From: Roseivivax sp. GX 12232
GTDB lineage: Bacteria; Pseudomonadota; Alphaproteobacteria; Rhodobacterales; Rhodobacteraceae
Direction: 5' to 3'
DNA: 64,000 bases
NCBI RefSeq assembly: GCF_021272185.1
Contig: NZ_JAJSEC010000001.1
Location: 790,293 to 854,292 of the forward strand
Part shown: positions 1-8,546 of the stretch, piece after piece
Position numbering within the stretch: the stretch's first letter is position 1
How the letters are laid out: every line of letters starts with the position of its first letter
Made by a program: the position numbers and the translations under genes
The notes under the pieces: generated by a model
What the model saw: the letters and a program-made list of their open reading frames with translations, nothing else
What the model was told of the DNA's origin: nothing
The model's database searches: none

Positions 1-3000
1 ACTTCAGCGCCCTGCCCTCGGATTTCACCGTCTACCACGCCTATGGCGGCAACTACCTCTACATCCACGACGGCGACAGCTGGTTCACCGTGGGCTCGGG
101 CGGCATCGGCGGGGTCGACGCGACGCTGGGCGGGCTGACCGGGCTGTCCTCCTTCACCAGCTACGCGGGCGGCGCGGGCGCGGACCTCTATGGCGGCTCC
201 GACGCGGGCGAGCTGATCGAGGGCAACGCCGGCGACGACATCATTGACGCGGCGGGCGGCAATGACACCGTCTCGGGCGGCGCGGGCAACGACATCATCC
301 TGACCAGCTCGGACGGCGGCCAGGGCGGCGGCACCCGCATCGACTGGAAAGCCGCGGGCATCGTCGACCGGGTGCAGGGCAGCTCGGGGCAGGACTATTT
401 CACCTGGGCCGCCGCCGAGGGCAGCAGCACCACGCTGCGCCTCGGCCAGTCGCGCGACAGCGGCGAGGGCGACGGCCAGGCCGATTACGTGGTGGTCGAG
501 ACCACCAATGAGACCGGCACGCTGACGCTGCACAACTTCGACTTCGGGCTCGACAAGATCGTCCTGCAGGAGGTCCCGGTCGCGGCCAAGCACTACGCGG
601 GCGACGGCTACTACGAGGTCGCCCTGGCCTATGAAAACGGCAACGTCCAATCCTTCCTGATCTACAGCGACGACCGCGGCGCCGACCTGCGCGAGGCTTT
701 CACCACCGAGATGCCGCTGGAACTGGCGGGCGACCTGCTGATGGGCGGCGACGACGCCGACACCTTCCTGGCCAGCAATGATTTCGGCAATGACACGGTC
801 ATCGGCGGCGAGGGCGGGCGCGATTTCGACGTGCTCGACTTCTCGCTGGTCACCGACCCGGTGACGCTGACCTATACCGGCGACGAATCCGGCACGATCA
901 CCGATGGCACCGACACGCTGAGCTTCTCCGAGATCGAGCGGGTGATCCTTTCCGATCGGGCCGAGACCATCGACGCCAGCGCCACCACCGGCGGCATCCA
1001 GATCGAGGCTGGCGGCGGCGCCGACCTGTTGCGGGGCGGCTCGGGCGACGACACGATCTACCTCGGCGACGGGGCGGATACGGTCGCCGCGGGCGCGGGC
1101 GACGACCTGATCGACGACATCGAGGGCGGGGTCACCAGCGGCACCCAGTGGATCGACGCGGGCCTCGGCGACGACACGGTGCTTTACGGCGGCGGCGACG
1201 ACACGGTCTTCGGCGGCGAGGGCAACGACCGCATCGACGACGCCAGCGGCGAGCAGCACGCCGGGCGCAACCTGATCGACGGCGGCGCGGGCTCGGACAC
1301 GATCTGGGCGGGGCACGATTCCGACACGCTGATCGGCGGGCTCGGGGCGGATTACCTCAGCGGCGAGCACGACGACGACCTCTTCATCCTCGAGGATGAC
1401 TTCGGCGCCGACACGATCCTCGGCGGCAGCGGCGGCACCGACAGCGACACGGTGGATTTCTCGGCGCTGACCGGGGCCGTCACGGTGACCTATTCGGGCA
1501 ACGAGGCGGGCGCCTTCAGCGCCGGCAGCGACCGCGCCAGCTTCTCCGACATCGAAGCCTTCACTTTGACCGGCTTCGACGACCGCATCGACGCCACCGC
1601 CACGACCCGCGGCATCCGCGTGGCTGAGAGCGCCGGCAACGACGTGGTGCTGGGCGGCAGCGGCGGCGACACGATCTGGGGCGGCGAGGGCTCGGACTAC
1701 ATCGACGGCGGCGACGGCGACGACATGCTCTTCACCGGCACCGGCGAGGACACGCTGATCGGCGGCGCGGGCAACGACACGCTGTCGAACTCCTCGGGTG
1801 ACGACAGCCTGGTGGGCGGCACCGGCGACGACAGCATCACCGCCACCGAGGGCGACGACACGCTCGAGGGCGGCGAGGGCAGCGACACCATGCACGGCGG
1901 CGCCGACAACGACCGGCTGGTCGGCGGGCGCGGCGCGGACAGCATGACCGGCGACGGAGGCTCGGACACCTTCATCATCGAGGACGGCTTCGGCGCCGAC
2001 ACCATCGAGGGCGGCGAGACCGGCTCGGATGTCGACATGATCGACCTCTCGGCGCTCTCGGGGCCGGTCACGGTCACCTACACCGGCGACGAGGCCGGGA
2101 CGATCACCGATGGCACCGACACGCTGAGCTTCACCGGGATCGAGCGGCTCAGGCTCACCGATCACGACGATTCCGTCGATGCCAGCGCCCAGCCCACCGC
2201 CGGCGCCTGGGTCGAGATGGGCGGCGGCAACGACAGTTTCACCGCCGACCAGAGCCGCGACTCCGCCCAGCAGGACACGGTCTTCGGCGGCTCCGGCAAT
2301 GACACGATCTCGACCGGCGCGGGCGAGGATTCGATCGAGGGCGGCAGCGGCGACGACAGCATCGACGGCGGCGACCGCGGCGACACGATCTTCGGCGGCG
2401 CCGGCAACGACCGGATCGAGGCGGGCGAGGAATATGCCCAGGGCGACAGCGACCTGATCCTCGGCGGTGACGGCAACGACACGATCACCTCGGCCGAGAC
2501 CGACGCCGGCTCGCAGGACACGATCTACGGCGAGGCCGGCGCGGATTCGATCTCGGTCACCGGCGGCGACCGCAACTTCCTCGATGGCGGGGCGGACAAC
2601 GACACGATCGTCAGCGGCACCGGCAACGACACGCTCTCGGGCGATGCGGGCGACGACCTCCTGACCGGCGGGGCGGGGGACGACGCGCTCTCGGGCGGCA
2701 CCGGCAACGACGTCTTCACCTATGCCGCGGGCGACGGCAGCGACACGATCAACGATTTCAACACCGGCAACACCGGCGGGCTCGAGGACGGCGACAGCGC
2801 CAACAACGACTTCATCGACCTCTCGGGCTATTACGACCACATCTCCGAGCTCTACGCCGACCAGGCCGACGACGGGGTGCTGAACCAGTCCAACGCCGCG
2901 GATTCCCGCGGCCAGGCGGTGGATTACTCCGACAACAGCCAGTTCGGCACCGGCAGTCTGACCTTCAAGGGCGCCAGCGCCGACCGCTCCTATTACACCG

Positions 3001-3602
3001 CCGAGAACACCGGCGTGGTCTGTTTCACCACCGGCACGCTGATCCGCACCGCGCGGGGCGAGGTGCCGATCGAGGCGCTGCGGCCGGGCGACCGGGTGGA
3101 GACGCTCGACAACGGGCTGCAGGAGGTGCTCTGGATCGGGCGGCGCCATCTCGGCAAGCGCAAGCTCGCCCATGCGCCGCAATTGCTGCCGGTGGAGATC
3201 GCGCCGGGGCTCTCGGGCGGCACTGCGCCGCTGGTGGTCTCGCCGCAGCACGGGGTGGTGCTGCGCCAGGACGGCGAGGACATCCTGATGCGCGCCACGC
3301 ATCTGGCGCGGCTCGACGGCGGCCAGGCGCGGGTGATGAACGGCTGCCGCGCGGTGACCTACTACCACCTGATGTGCGCCCGCCACGAGGTGATCTTCGC
3401 CAATGGCGCGCCGTCGGAGAGCTTCTACCCCGGCCCGCTGGCCCTGGGCGCCCTCGCCGCGCCGATCCGGGCGGAACTGGGGATCCTGTTCCCCGAGATG
3501 CTCGGCCGAGCGCCTGACAGCTGGTACGGCGAGAGCGCCCGGCCCTACAGCCGGATGGGCGCCCTGCCCGAGCATCTGAAGGCACTGACGCCGGCGGCGT
3601 GA
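1..3602 (+). CDS. RTX-repeat protein with C-terminal Hint domain (5' end outside window)
   Basis: The frame is open to the left edge of the window, so the N-terminus is missing; an internal GTG at 90 is not a convincing start. About 1,000 residues consist of glycine/aspartate-rich RTX nonapeptides (GGxGxDxLx type), which in this family bind calcium in a beta-roll and mark type I secreted proteins. A longer ~85-residue module (DFGADTI..VTYTGDEAGT..IERL) recurs three times, near 752, 1370 and 1960. The last ~165 residues begin VCFTTGTLIRT and match the Hint_2 (intein/hedgehog-like) domain common in Rhodobacterales; the Cys would be the autoprocessing nucleophile. Secretion and a surface role are inferred. 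No enzymatic domain is visible in the part seen. Confidence 0.9.
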   Translation, partial: FSALPSDFTVYHAYGGNYLYIHDGDSWFTVGSGGIGGVDATLGGLTGLSSFTSYAGGAGADLYGGSDAGELIEGNAGDDIIDAAGGNDTVSGGAGNDIILTSSDGGQGGGTRIDWKAAGIVDRVQGSSGQDYFTWAAAEGSSTTLRLGQSRDSGEGDGQADYVVVETTNETGTLTLHNFDFGLDKIVLQEVPVAAKHYAGDGYYEVALAYENGNVQSFLIYSDDRGADLREAFTTEMPLELAGDLLMGGDDADTFLASNDFGNDTVIGGEGGRDFDVLDFSLVTDPVTLTYTGDESGTITDGTDTLSFSEIERVILSDRAETIDASATTGGIQIEAGGGADLLRGGSGDDTIYLGDGADTVAAGAGDDLIDDIEGGVTSGTQWIDAGLGDDTVLYGGGDDTVFGGEGNDRIDDASGEQHAGRNLIDGGAGSDTIWAGHDSDTLIGGLGADYLSGEHDDDLFILEDDFGADTILGGSGGTDSDTVDFSALTGAVTVTYSGNEAGAFSAGSDRASFSDIEAFTLTGFDDRIDATATTRGIRVAESAGNDVVLGGSGGDTIWGGEGSDYIDGGDGDDMLFTGTGEDTLIGGAGNDTLSNSSGDDSLVGGTGDDSITATEGDDTLEGGEGSDTMHGGADNDRLVGGRGADSMTGDGGSDTFIIEDGFGADTIEGGETGSDVDMIDLSALSGPVTVTYTGDEAGTITDGTDTLSFTGIERLRLTDHDDSVDASAQPTAGAWVEMGGGNDSFTADQSRDSAQQDTVFGGSGNDTISTGAGEDSIEGGSGDDSIDGGDRGDTIFGGAGNDRIEAGEEYAQGDSDLILGGDGNDTITSAETDAGSQDTIYGEAGADSISVTGGDRNFLDGGADNDTIVSGTGNDTLSGDAGDDLLTGGAGDDALSGGTGNDVFTYAAGDGSDTINDFNTGNTGGLEDGDSANNDFIDLSGYYDHISELYADQADDGVLNQSNAADSRGQAVDYSDNSQFGTGSLTFKGASADRSYYTAENTGVVCFTTGTLIRTARGEVPIEALRPGDRVETLDNGLQEVLWIGRRHLGKRKLAHAPQLLPVEIAPGLSGGTAPLVVSPQHGVVLRQDGEDILMRATHLARLDGGQARVMNGCRAVTYYHLMCARHEVIFANGAPSESFYPGPLALGALAAPIRAELGILFPEMLGRAPDSWYGESARPYSRMGALPEHLKALTPAA

Positions 3603-3741
3603 GGGGGGTGGTTGAGGCAAGCGGTGGGGCGCCGGTTGGCCTTTGGCGGGTCGCTTGCCCCCGGGTGCACCGCCGTTCTCTAGCCGACCCGCACGCCCTC
3701 ATCCAAACAACTCGAGACTCCCAGTCACCAAGGCGCCCCCC

Positions 3742-3766
3742 TTGCGCCCGAACAGCGCGCGACGGT
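3742..3766 (+). repeat. Degenerate partial copy of the repeat end-module
   Basis: TTGCGCCCGAACAGC here resembles the end-module TTGCGCCCGAATAGC of the dispersed element that starts 45 bp further on. The following hairpin sequence is not conserved. It looks like a decayed or partly duplicated end. Confidence 0.5.
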
Positions 3767-3786
3767 CGAAGCCCCAGCCCACCCCC

Positions 3787-3950
3787 TTGCGCCCGAATAG
3801 CACCGAAGGTGCCGGGCGCGCGCCGGACCGGCCCGATGGGCCGGCGCTCCTTGGGATGGCGTGCTTAGCTCTTCGTTAGTCCTGACCTTGGTGGGATAAA
3901 GCGCACAGCGCGAAGCGTAGAAGCGCCGGCCCCCGGTCCGGCGCGCGCCC
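3787..3950 (+). repeat. Dispersed intergenic element, copy 1 (forward)
   Basis: Copy 1 of a six-member family. A 27-nt side module (TTGCGCCCGAATAGCACCG, then the GCACC-GAA-GGTGC hairpin) is followed by a 137-bp core at 3814-3950. The core is bounded by GGGCGCGCGCCGGACCGG and its exact reverse complement CCGGTCCGGCGCGCGCCC. Inside lies a second perfect hairpin, CCGGCCC-GAT-GGGCCGG, and a conserved central stretch (CCTGACCTTG and GGGATAAAGCGC). The third stem (CTGACCTT with AAGGTCAG) present in copy 2 is lost here. It lies between the RTX gene and tRNA-Arg. Confidence 0.92.
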
Positions 3951-4331
3951 TCGGGTGGGGAGGTCGGGATGGAGCGGATGGCGCCGATGGGTGGTCCGTT
4001 CCAGTGCAGCACCTTCACCTTCCGGAGAAGCCCGTCGAGAGCATCCAGCCTCGGACCGGACGCCTATCCCGCTCAGAACACCTGCCCAACCGCGTGCGAT
4101 AAGCCTGCCCAACGGCCCTCCCGGCGCCTCCCCGAGAGGGCTTTTTCGTTTCACGCTAACGGCTTGCGGATCCACCCATTGGGCGGATTTTGGGCGCCCG
4201 TGCCGTGACATCTCGCGAAATTGCACGCCATACCGTGCTGCGCCGCAACATGTCGTGACATGCACGCTTTGCGAACACGCACGGCGAAACCCGCCGGGCC
4301 AGAAAATTCCTGTTACTTCTCAGCATCTTAA
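3951..4331. other. Intergenic stretch downstream of repeat copy 1
   Basis: No credible gene. The only structured item is a terminator-like stem at 4115-4147. A possible small transcript upstream of it cannot be demonstrated from sequence alone. Confidence 0.5.
4115..4147 (+). terminator. Orphan Rho-independent terminator (plus strand)
   Basis: GCCCTC pairs with GAGGGC across a 15-nt loop containing GCCTCCCC, followed by CTTTTTCG. It is 500 bp beyond the RTX gene with repeat copy 1 in between, so it could end that transcript or a small RNA. Confidence 0.6.
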
Positions 4332-4408
4332 TGGCGACCCCGCCAGGATTCGAACCTGGAACCTGCCCCTTAGGAGGGGGCTGCTCTATCCAGTTGAGCC
4401 ACGGGGCC
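4332..4408 (-). tRNA. tRNA-Arg (anticodon CCT)
   Basis: A complete 77-nt cloverleaf on the minus strand. Acceptor GGCCCCG pairs with CGGGGTC; D-stem GCTC/GAGC; anticodon stem GCCCC/GGGGC with loop CTCCTAA, giving anticodon CCT, which reads AGG; T-arm CCAGG-TTCGAAT-CCTGG; discriminator G and an encoded CCA end. Confidence 0.97.
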
Positions 4409-4418
4409 GCTGCGGCGC

Positions 4419-4447
4419 CTTGTAGCCTCTGCGCCACCGGCTGTCAC
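4419..4447 (-). promoter_or_regulatory. Probable promoter of tRNA-Arg
   Basis: Minus strand: GTGACA, 17-bp spacer, TACAAG, placed 11 bp upstream of the mature tRNA 5' end. It fits sigma-70 spacing. It is a prediction only. Confidence 0.55.
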
Positions 4448-4525
4448 CCTCCGACGAGGCTGCTTGTAGCCGCCGAGCACAATGGGCTAACCTCTTCTGG
4501 CAAGCGACAGATTGAGGATCCGCCC

Positions 4526-5551
4526 TTGTCGACGACGCCCCCCCGCCCGCTGACCCTGCGCGATGTCTCGGAAGCCTCGGGCGTCTCGGAAATGACCGTC
4601 AGCCGGGTGCTGCGCAACCGCGGCGACGTGAGCCAGGCCACCCGCGAAAAGGTGCTCGAAGCGGCGAAATCCCTGGGCTATGTGCCCAACAAGATCGCCG
4701 GCGCCCTGGCCAGCCAGCGGGTCAATCTGGTCGCGGTGATCATTCCCTCCTTGCGCAACATGGTCTTCCCCGAGGTCCTCAGCGGCATCAGCGCGGTCCT
4801 CGAGGACACCGAGCTGCAGCCCGTCGTCGGCGTCACCGACTACCTGCCCGAGAAGGAAGAGCGCGTCCTCTACGAGATGCTCTCCTGGCGGCCCTCCTCA
4901 GTGATCATCGCGGGGCTGGAACATTCCGACGCCTCGCGCGCCATGCTCTCGGCCTCGGGCATCCCGGTCGTGGAGATCATGGACACCGACGGCACGCCGA
5001 TCGACGCCATGGTCGGCATCTCGCACCGCCGCGCGGGCCGCGAGATGGCCCAGGCGATCCTCAAGGCGGGCTATACCAACATCGGCTTCATGGGCACCAA
5101 GATGCCGCTCGACCACCGGGCGCGGAAGCGCTTCGAGGGCTTCACCGAGACGCTCGCCAAGGCCGGGATCGAGGTCATGGACCAGGAATTCTACTCCGGC
5201 GGCTCCTCGCTCGCCAAGGGGCGCGAGCTGACCCAGGCCATGCTGGAGCGCACACCCGAGCTGGATTTCCTCTATTATTCCAACGACATGATCGGCGCAG
5301 GCGGGCTCCTCTACCTGCTCGAGGCGGGGATCGACGTGCCCGGCAAGATCGGGCTCGCGGGGTTCAACGACGTCGAGCTCCTGGACGGGCTGCCGCGCCG
5401 CTTGGCCACCATGGACGCGGGCCGGACCGAGATCGGCCGCCGCGCCGCGGAGATCGTCGCCACGCTCGTCGACAACCCCCATTCCGAGATCGACCGCATC
5501 GTCGAGCTGGCCCCCAAGGTCGCCCCCGGGGACACGCTGAAGAAGCGCTGA
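4526..5551 (+). CDS. LacI-family transcriptional regulator
   Basis: A 341-residue sugar-responsive repressor type protein. An N-terminal helix-turn-helix (TLRDVSEASGVSEMTVSRVL, the LacI signature) and hinge are followed by a periplasmic-binding-protein-like effector domain (VAVIIPSLRN onwards). I start it at TTG 4526, preceded at 8 nt by GAGG; the open frame upstream runs through tRNA-Arg and cannot be coding. Sequence flavour is close to gluconate repressors (GntR of LacI type), but no gluconate gene is adjacent, so the target is unknown. It stands alone between tRNA-Arg and DUF1127. Confidence 0.9.
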   Translation: MSTTPPRPLTLRDVSEASGVSEMTVSRVLRNRGDVSQATREKVLEAAKSLGYVPNKIAGALASQRVNLVAVIIPSLRNMVFPEVLSGISAVLEDTELQPVVGVTDYLPEKEERVLYEMLSWRPSSVIIAGLEHSDASRAMLSASGIPVVEIMDTDGTPIDAMVGISHRRAGREMAQAILKAGYTNIGFMGTKMPLDHRARKRFEGFTETLAKAGIEVMDQEFYSGGSSLAKGRELTQAMLERTPELDFLYYSNDMIGAGGLLYLLEAGIDVPGKIGLAGFNDVELLDGLPRRLATMDAGRTEIGRRAAEIVATLVDNPHSEIDRIVELAPKVAPGDTLKKR

Positions 5552-5864
5552 CGGGTCATCAAGCTGTTACGGAAGGCGCGCTATCCTCGGCCCCGTGTTC
5601 GGGCCGCCCGCGCCGGATCGTGACCGCAGCCGGCCCCGCGCCCATTTCAAGCGAGCCTTTCAGCACCAAAGAAGGGGGTGGCCCCGGCCGCCCCCGATTG
5701 GCTCCGGCCCGAGACCTGCACGCCTTGCAAGCCCTGCCCTGCAAGCCGCCCGGAGACATGCAGGAGCCGGGATGCCGCGTTGCAGAAAGAGCGGTGGAAG
5801 CCGCGCGGCCCGCGCCATATCTCCCGTGTCAAGGGGAGGATCAACCGTCAACGGAGATCCTGTT
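5552..5864. other. Intergenic region upstream of the DUF1127 gene
   Basis: No gene seen. It contains a GC hairpin near 5674-5695 (GGGGGTGGCC/GGCCGCCCCC) and TGCAAGCC-type direct repeats near 5720-5750. Function unknown. Confidence 0.4.
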
Positions 5865-6074
5865 ATGGCATTCGCAGACACCACCGCAAACACCGGCGCG
5901 AGCCGCGGCTTCTTCGGCGCGATTCTCGATTTCTTCGTGCATGTCGCCGAATCAAACTCCCGCGTCCGTCTCGCCCGTGAACTGAACGAGATGAGCGACG
6001 AGGAACTGGCCGAACGCGGCCTGAAGCGCACCGACATCGCGCGCCACGTCTACGGCGATCTCTACTACATCTGA
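5865..6074 (+). CDS. DUF1127 small protein
   Basis: A 69-residue protein with the DUF1127 (YjiS-like) pattern: an amphipathic start, then RVRLARELNEMSDEELAERG, and an IARHVYGDLYYI end. Such proteins are abundant in Rhodobacterales and several are RNA-interacting or stress-linked; the role of this one is unknown. The ATG at 5865 has GGAG 9 nt upstream. The gene is followed within 30 bp by a strong terminator, so it forms a monocistronic unit. Confidence 0.9.
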   Translation: MAFADTTANTGASRGFFGAILDFFVHVAESNSRVRLARELNEMSDEELAERGLKRTDIARHVYGDLYYI

Positions 6075-6102
6075 GACCGCGCTCGGCTTTTGCCGAAGAA
6101 AT

Positions 6103-6142
6103 CGGGCCGGCCCGGGCGATCCCCGGGCGGGCCCGTTTTTTT
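6103..6142 (+). terminator. Terminator of the DUF1127 gene
   Basis: Long GC stem (CGGGCC.CCCGGG pairing with CCCGGG.GGGCCCG) followed by seven T residues. Confidence 0.9.
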
Positions 6143-6207
6143 GTGCGCGCTAAGGGGAGATGCGGCCCCTGCCCGGCGCGGAAACGCAGCGCAGAGAGGC
6201 CCCATAA

Positions 6208-6239
6208 GAAAAGGCCGCACCCGAGGGGCGCGGCCTTTC
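6208..6239 (-). terminator. Terminator of rpsD
   Basis: On the minus strand AAAGGCCGC pairs with GCGGCCTTT, followed by TTCTT. It lies 29 bp after the rpsD stop codon. Confidence 0.85.
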
Positions 6240-6267
6240 CCGATAAGCGGCGCGGAACCGAAAAGGA

Positions 6268-6888
6268 TCAGTTCTGCGCGTAGAATTCGATGACGAGGTT
6301 CGGTTCCATCTGGACGGCGAAGGGCACGTCCGAGAGGCCCGGCTGACGCACGAAGGTCGCGGTCATCTTGGAGTGGTCGGCCTCGATGTAGTCCGGCACG
6401 TCGCGCTCGGGCAGTTGGCTGGCTTCGATCACCGATGCGAGCTGCTTGGACTTCTCGCGGACCTCGATGACGTCGCCTTCCTTCACGCGGTAGGAGGGGA
6501 TGTTCACCTTGCGGCCGTTCACCAGGACGTGGCCGTGGTTCACGAACTGGCGCGCGGCGAAGACGGTCGCCACGAACTTCGCGCGGTAGACCACCGCGTC
6601 GAGGCGGCGCTCCAGCAGGCCGATCAGGATCTCGCCGGTGTCGCCGCGCAGGCGCTCGGCCTCGGCGAAGATGCGGCGGAACTGCTTCTCGGTCAGGTCG
6701 CCGTAATGGCCCTTGAGCTTCTGCTTGGCGCGCAGCTGCAGACCGAAGTCGGACATCTTGCCCTTGCGGCGCTGACCGTGCTGGCCGGGGGCGTATTCAC
6801 GCTTGTTGACCGGGGACTTCGGGCGACCCCAGATGTTTTCGCCCATCCGGCGGTCGAGCTTGTACTTGGCAGAGGTGCGTTTGGTCAC
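6268..6888 (-). CDS. rpsD: 30S ribosomal protein S4
   Basis: A 206-residue protein, the standard length for S4. S4 is a primary 16S rRNA binder that nucleates 30S assembly. The N-terminal region ([19 protein letters not shown]) is the alphaproteobacterial type without zinc cysteines. The S4 RNA-binding domain is at about residues 95-155 ([26 protein letters not shown]). The start is GTG 6888 with AAGGAGA 7 nt upstream; longer open frame upstream lacks homology. It is a single gene with its own promoter and terminator, not within an alpha operon. Confidence 0.97.
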   Translation of the reverse strand: MTKRTSAKYKLDRRMGENIWGRPKSPVNKREYAPGQHGQRRKGKMSDFGLQLRAKQKLKGHYGDLTEKQFRRIFAEAERLRGDTGEILIGLLERRLDAVVYRAKFVATVFAARQFVNHGHVLVNGRKVNIPSYRVKEGDVIEVREKSKQLASVIEASQLPERDVPDYIEADHSKMTATFVRQPGLSDVPFAVQMEPNLVIEFYAQN

Positions 6889-7262
6889 CGTCTGATCTCC
6901 TTCTGATGCGGCGCCGGACGGGTGGTCGGCCCGGAGCCTTGGAAGGGCGTTGTCCTCTGGGCGCTTTGCGGTGCATCGCACCGGCCCTGACAGGCATCCC
7001 CTTGCGGGGGCCACCAACACCAATGAAGGCGCGCTTATATCGCCCGCGGGCGCGGTGTCAACTGGGCAGAATGCGGGCCTGCGTTAAGCGCCCGGTAAGG
7101 CGCGCGGAGGCAGGATATGCGCGGGTCCGTTCCGCCGCCCCGGTGCCGGGGGTGATGCGGGGGGTGGGCCCCTGGTGGGGGCCGGTTCGCGGTGCCCTGC
7201 CCGTCACCGCCATCCGGGCCGCCGCCGGGTGGCCTTTGTAAAGGAGATGCGCCCTGCGATCC
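6889..7262. other. rpsD leader and promoter region
   Basis: It holds the rpsD promoter (7034-7061) and an approximately 140-nt leader. Between 7062 and 7262 nothing further is recognised. Confidence 0.5.
7034..7061 (-). promoter_or_regulatory. Probable sigma-70 promoter of rpsD
   Basis: Minus strand: TTGACA (7061-7056), 16-bp spacer, TATAAG (7039-7034). This is the closest consensus match seen in the window and predicts a leader of about 140 nt before the GTG start, long enough for S4 autoregulation. Confidence 0.75.
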
Positions 7263-8138
7263 ATGCGCCCCCTGCCGCCGGAGGATGCGGTGCGCCACGG
7301 GCCGGGTGACCGGCCCCCGCGCGATCCCGCGCCGCCGCCCGACCCCGAGGCCCCGCGCAACGCGCTCGACGCGCTGGCGCGGCTGCACAGCCACGAGGCC
7401 CCGCGCACCGCCGCCGCCGCGATCCGCACGCGGCAGGTGCAGCTGGCCTATCAGCCGATCGTGCAGGCCCGCGACGCCGAGAAGGTGGCCTTCCACGAAG
7501 GGCTGGCCCGGGTCTTCGACCCGCAGGGCCGAATCATTCCTGCCCGCGATTTCATCACCGAGATCGAGGAGGAAGAGGCCGGCCGCCTGCTCGACTGCCT
7601 GGCATTGGGAAAGGGACTGCGGGTGCTGGCGCGGCACCGGGGCATCCGGCTGTCGCTGAACCTCTCGGCCCGCTCCATCGGCTTTCAGAAATACACCACG
7701 CTGCTGTCGCAGGCGCTGACCGCCGATCCCGGCATCGCCGAGCGGCTGATCCTCGAGGTGACCGAGGAATCGGCCCTGCGCCTGCCCGAGCTGGTCACCG
7801 ACTTCATGCGGCACTACGGGGCCGAAGGGGTGAGCTTCGCGCTCGACAATTTCGGCGCGGGGCCGACCAACCTGCGCACGCTGACACGCTTTCCCTTCGA
7901 CATCCTGAAGATCGACGGCGGCATCATGCGCGGGCTCAGCGAAGAGGGCGAGAAACAGGTGCTCCTGCGCGCCGTGCTGGCGCTCGCGCGCGAGCTGGAC
8001 GTCTTCACCATCGCCCAGGGCATCGAGAGCCAGCCCGACGCCGAGCTTGCCGCCGAGGCCGGGGTCGACTGCCTGCAGGGCTATTTCTACGCCGCCCCGA
8101 CGCTGACCCCGCCCTGGCAGCCGCCGGGGGCGGGCTGA
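7263..8138 (+). CDS. EAL-domain protein, probably catalytically defective
   Basis: A 291-residue cytoplasmic protein made of a proline-rich N-terminus (1-50) and one EAL domain (about 55-275). EAL domains hydrolyse c-di-GMP. Seen here: EGL at 79-81 instead of EAL, LNLSA with N133, EVTEE with E165, DNFGAG (D195-N196 instead of DD), K216, AQGIE (Q252 instead of the metal/base Glu of AEGVE), QGY with Q272. The second Asp and the AEGVE Glu are normally needed for metal binding, so loss of activity is likely, leaving a c-di-GMP receptor or protein-interaction role. No GGDEF partner nearby. The start is less certain: the best ribosome site lies about 14 nt upstream. Confidence 0.85.
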   Translation: MRPLPPEDAVRHGPGDRPPRDPAPPPDPEAPRNALDALARLHSHEAPRTAAAAIRTRQVQLAYQPIVQARDAEKVAFHEGLARVFDPQGRIIPARDFITEIEEEEAGRLLDCLALGKGLRVLARHRGIRLSLNLSARSIGFQKYTTLLSQALTADPGIAERLILEVTEESALRLPELVTDFMRHYGAEGVSFALDNFGAGPTNLRTLTRFPFDILKIDGGIMRGLSEEGEKQVLLRAVLALARELDVFTIAQGIESQPDAELAAEAGVDCLQGYFYAAPTLTPPWQPPGAG

Positions 8139-8546
8139 GGCGGGACGAGGCGGCAGCCGCCTCGGGCGCAGCGACGCCGCCGCCTTTCGCGCACACACTA
8201 AAGCGGGTCTCGATGCAGCCGCCGGGCGCGGGATGAGGAGCGGGTCGCGGCCGAGCCGCTCCCGGCACGACACCGCGGCAGCGCCCACTCGCCCGGGCAT
8301 CACGGCAGCCCCAACTCAAGCCCGCATGGGGCGCGCCCCAACTCACGCCCGCATCAGCGTCGCTCACCACCCCCGCAGGCAACACGCGCGCCCACCGCGC
8401 GCGCAGGCATCCCGGCCAACCCCACTCGCGCACGCCACAGGACCGGCTCCGATATTGCCCGTTCCACTTGCATCCTTTACCACGGGCCCAAAGCGACGGG
8501 CCCGCCGCGATGCGGCCCCGCGCCAGTGCACGAGAGGAGACCGCAC
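8139..8546. other. Intergenic region between the EAL gene and phaA
   Basis: No gene. A direct repeat, CCCCAACTCAAGCCCGCAT at 8309-8327 and again at 8336-8354 with one mismatch, flanks the palindrome GGGGCGCGCCCC (8328-8339). It may be regulatory or a slippage product. Confidence 0.45.

Noticed and set aside
3781..3868. Translations of the repeat in one frame, giving PGARRTGPMGRRSLGWRA in copies 1 and 6 and close variants in others
   Set aside because: The same peptide appears at several loci only because the DNA repeat recurs. The core is 137 bp (not a multiple of three), changes follow hairpin arms and loops rather than codon positions, and no consistent start exists. It is useful only as a search handle for spurious annotations elsewhere.
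4331..4525. Upstream extension of the LacI-type gene
   Set aside because: It would be translated through tRNA-Arg in antisense. The TTG at 4526 with GAGG and family alignment is a better start.
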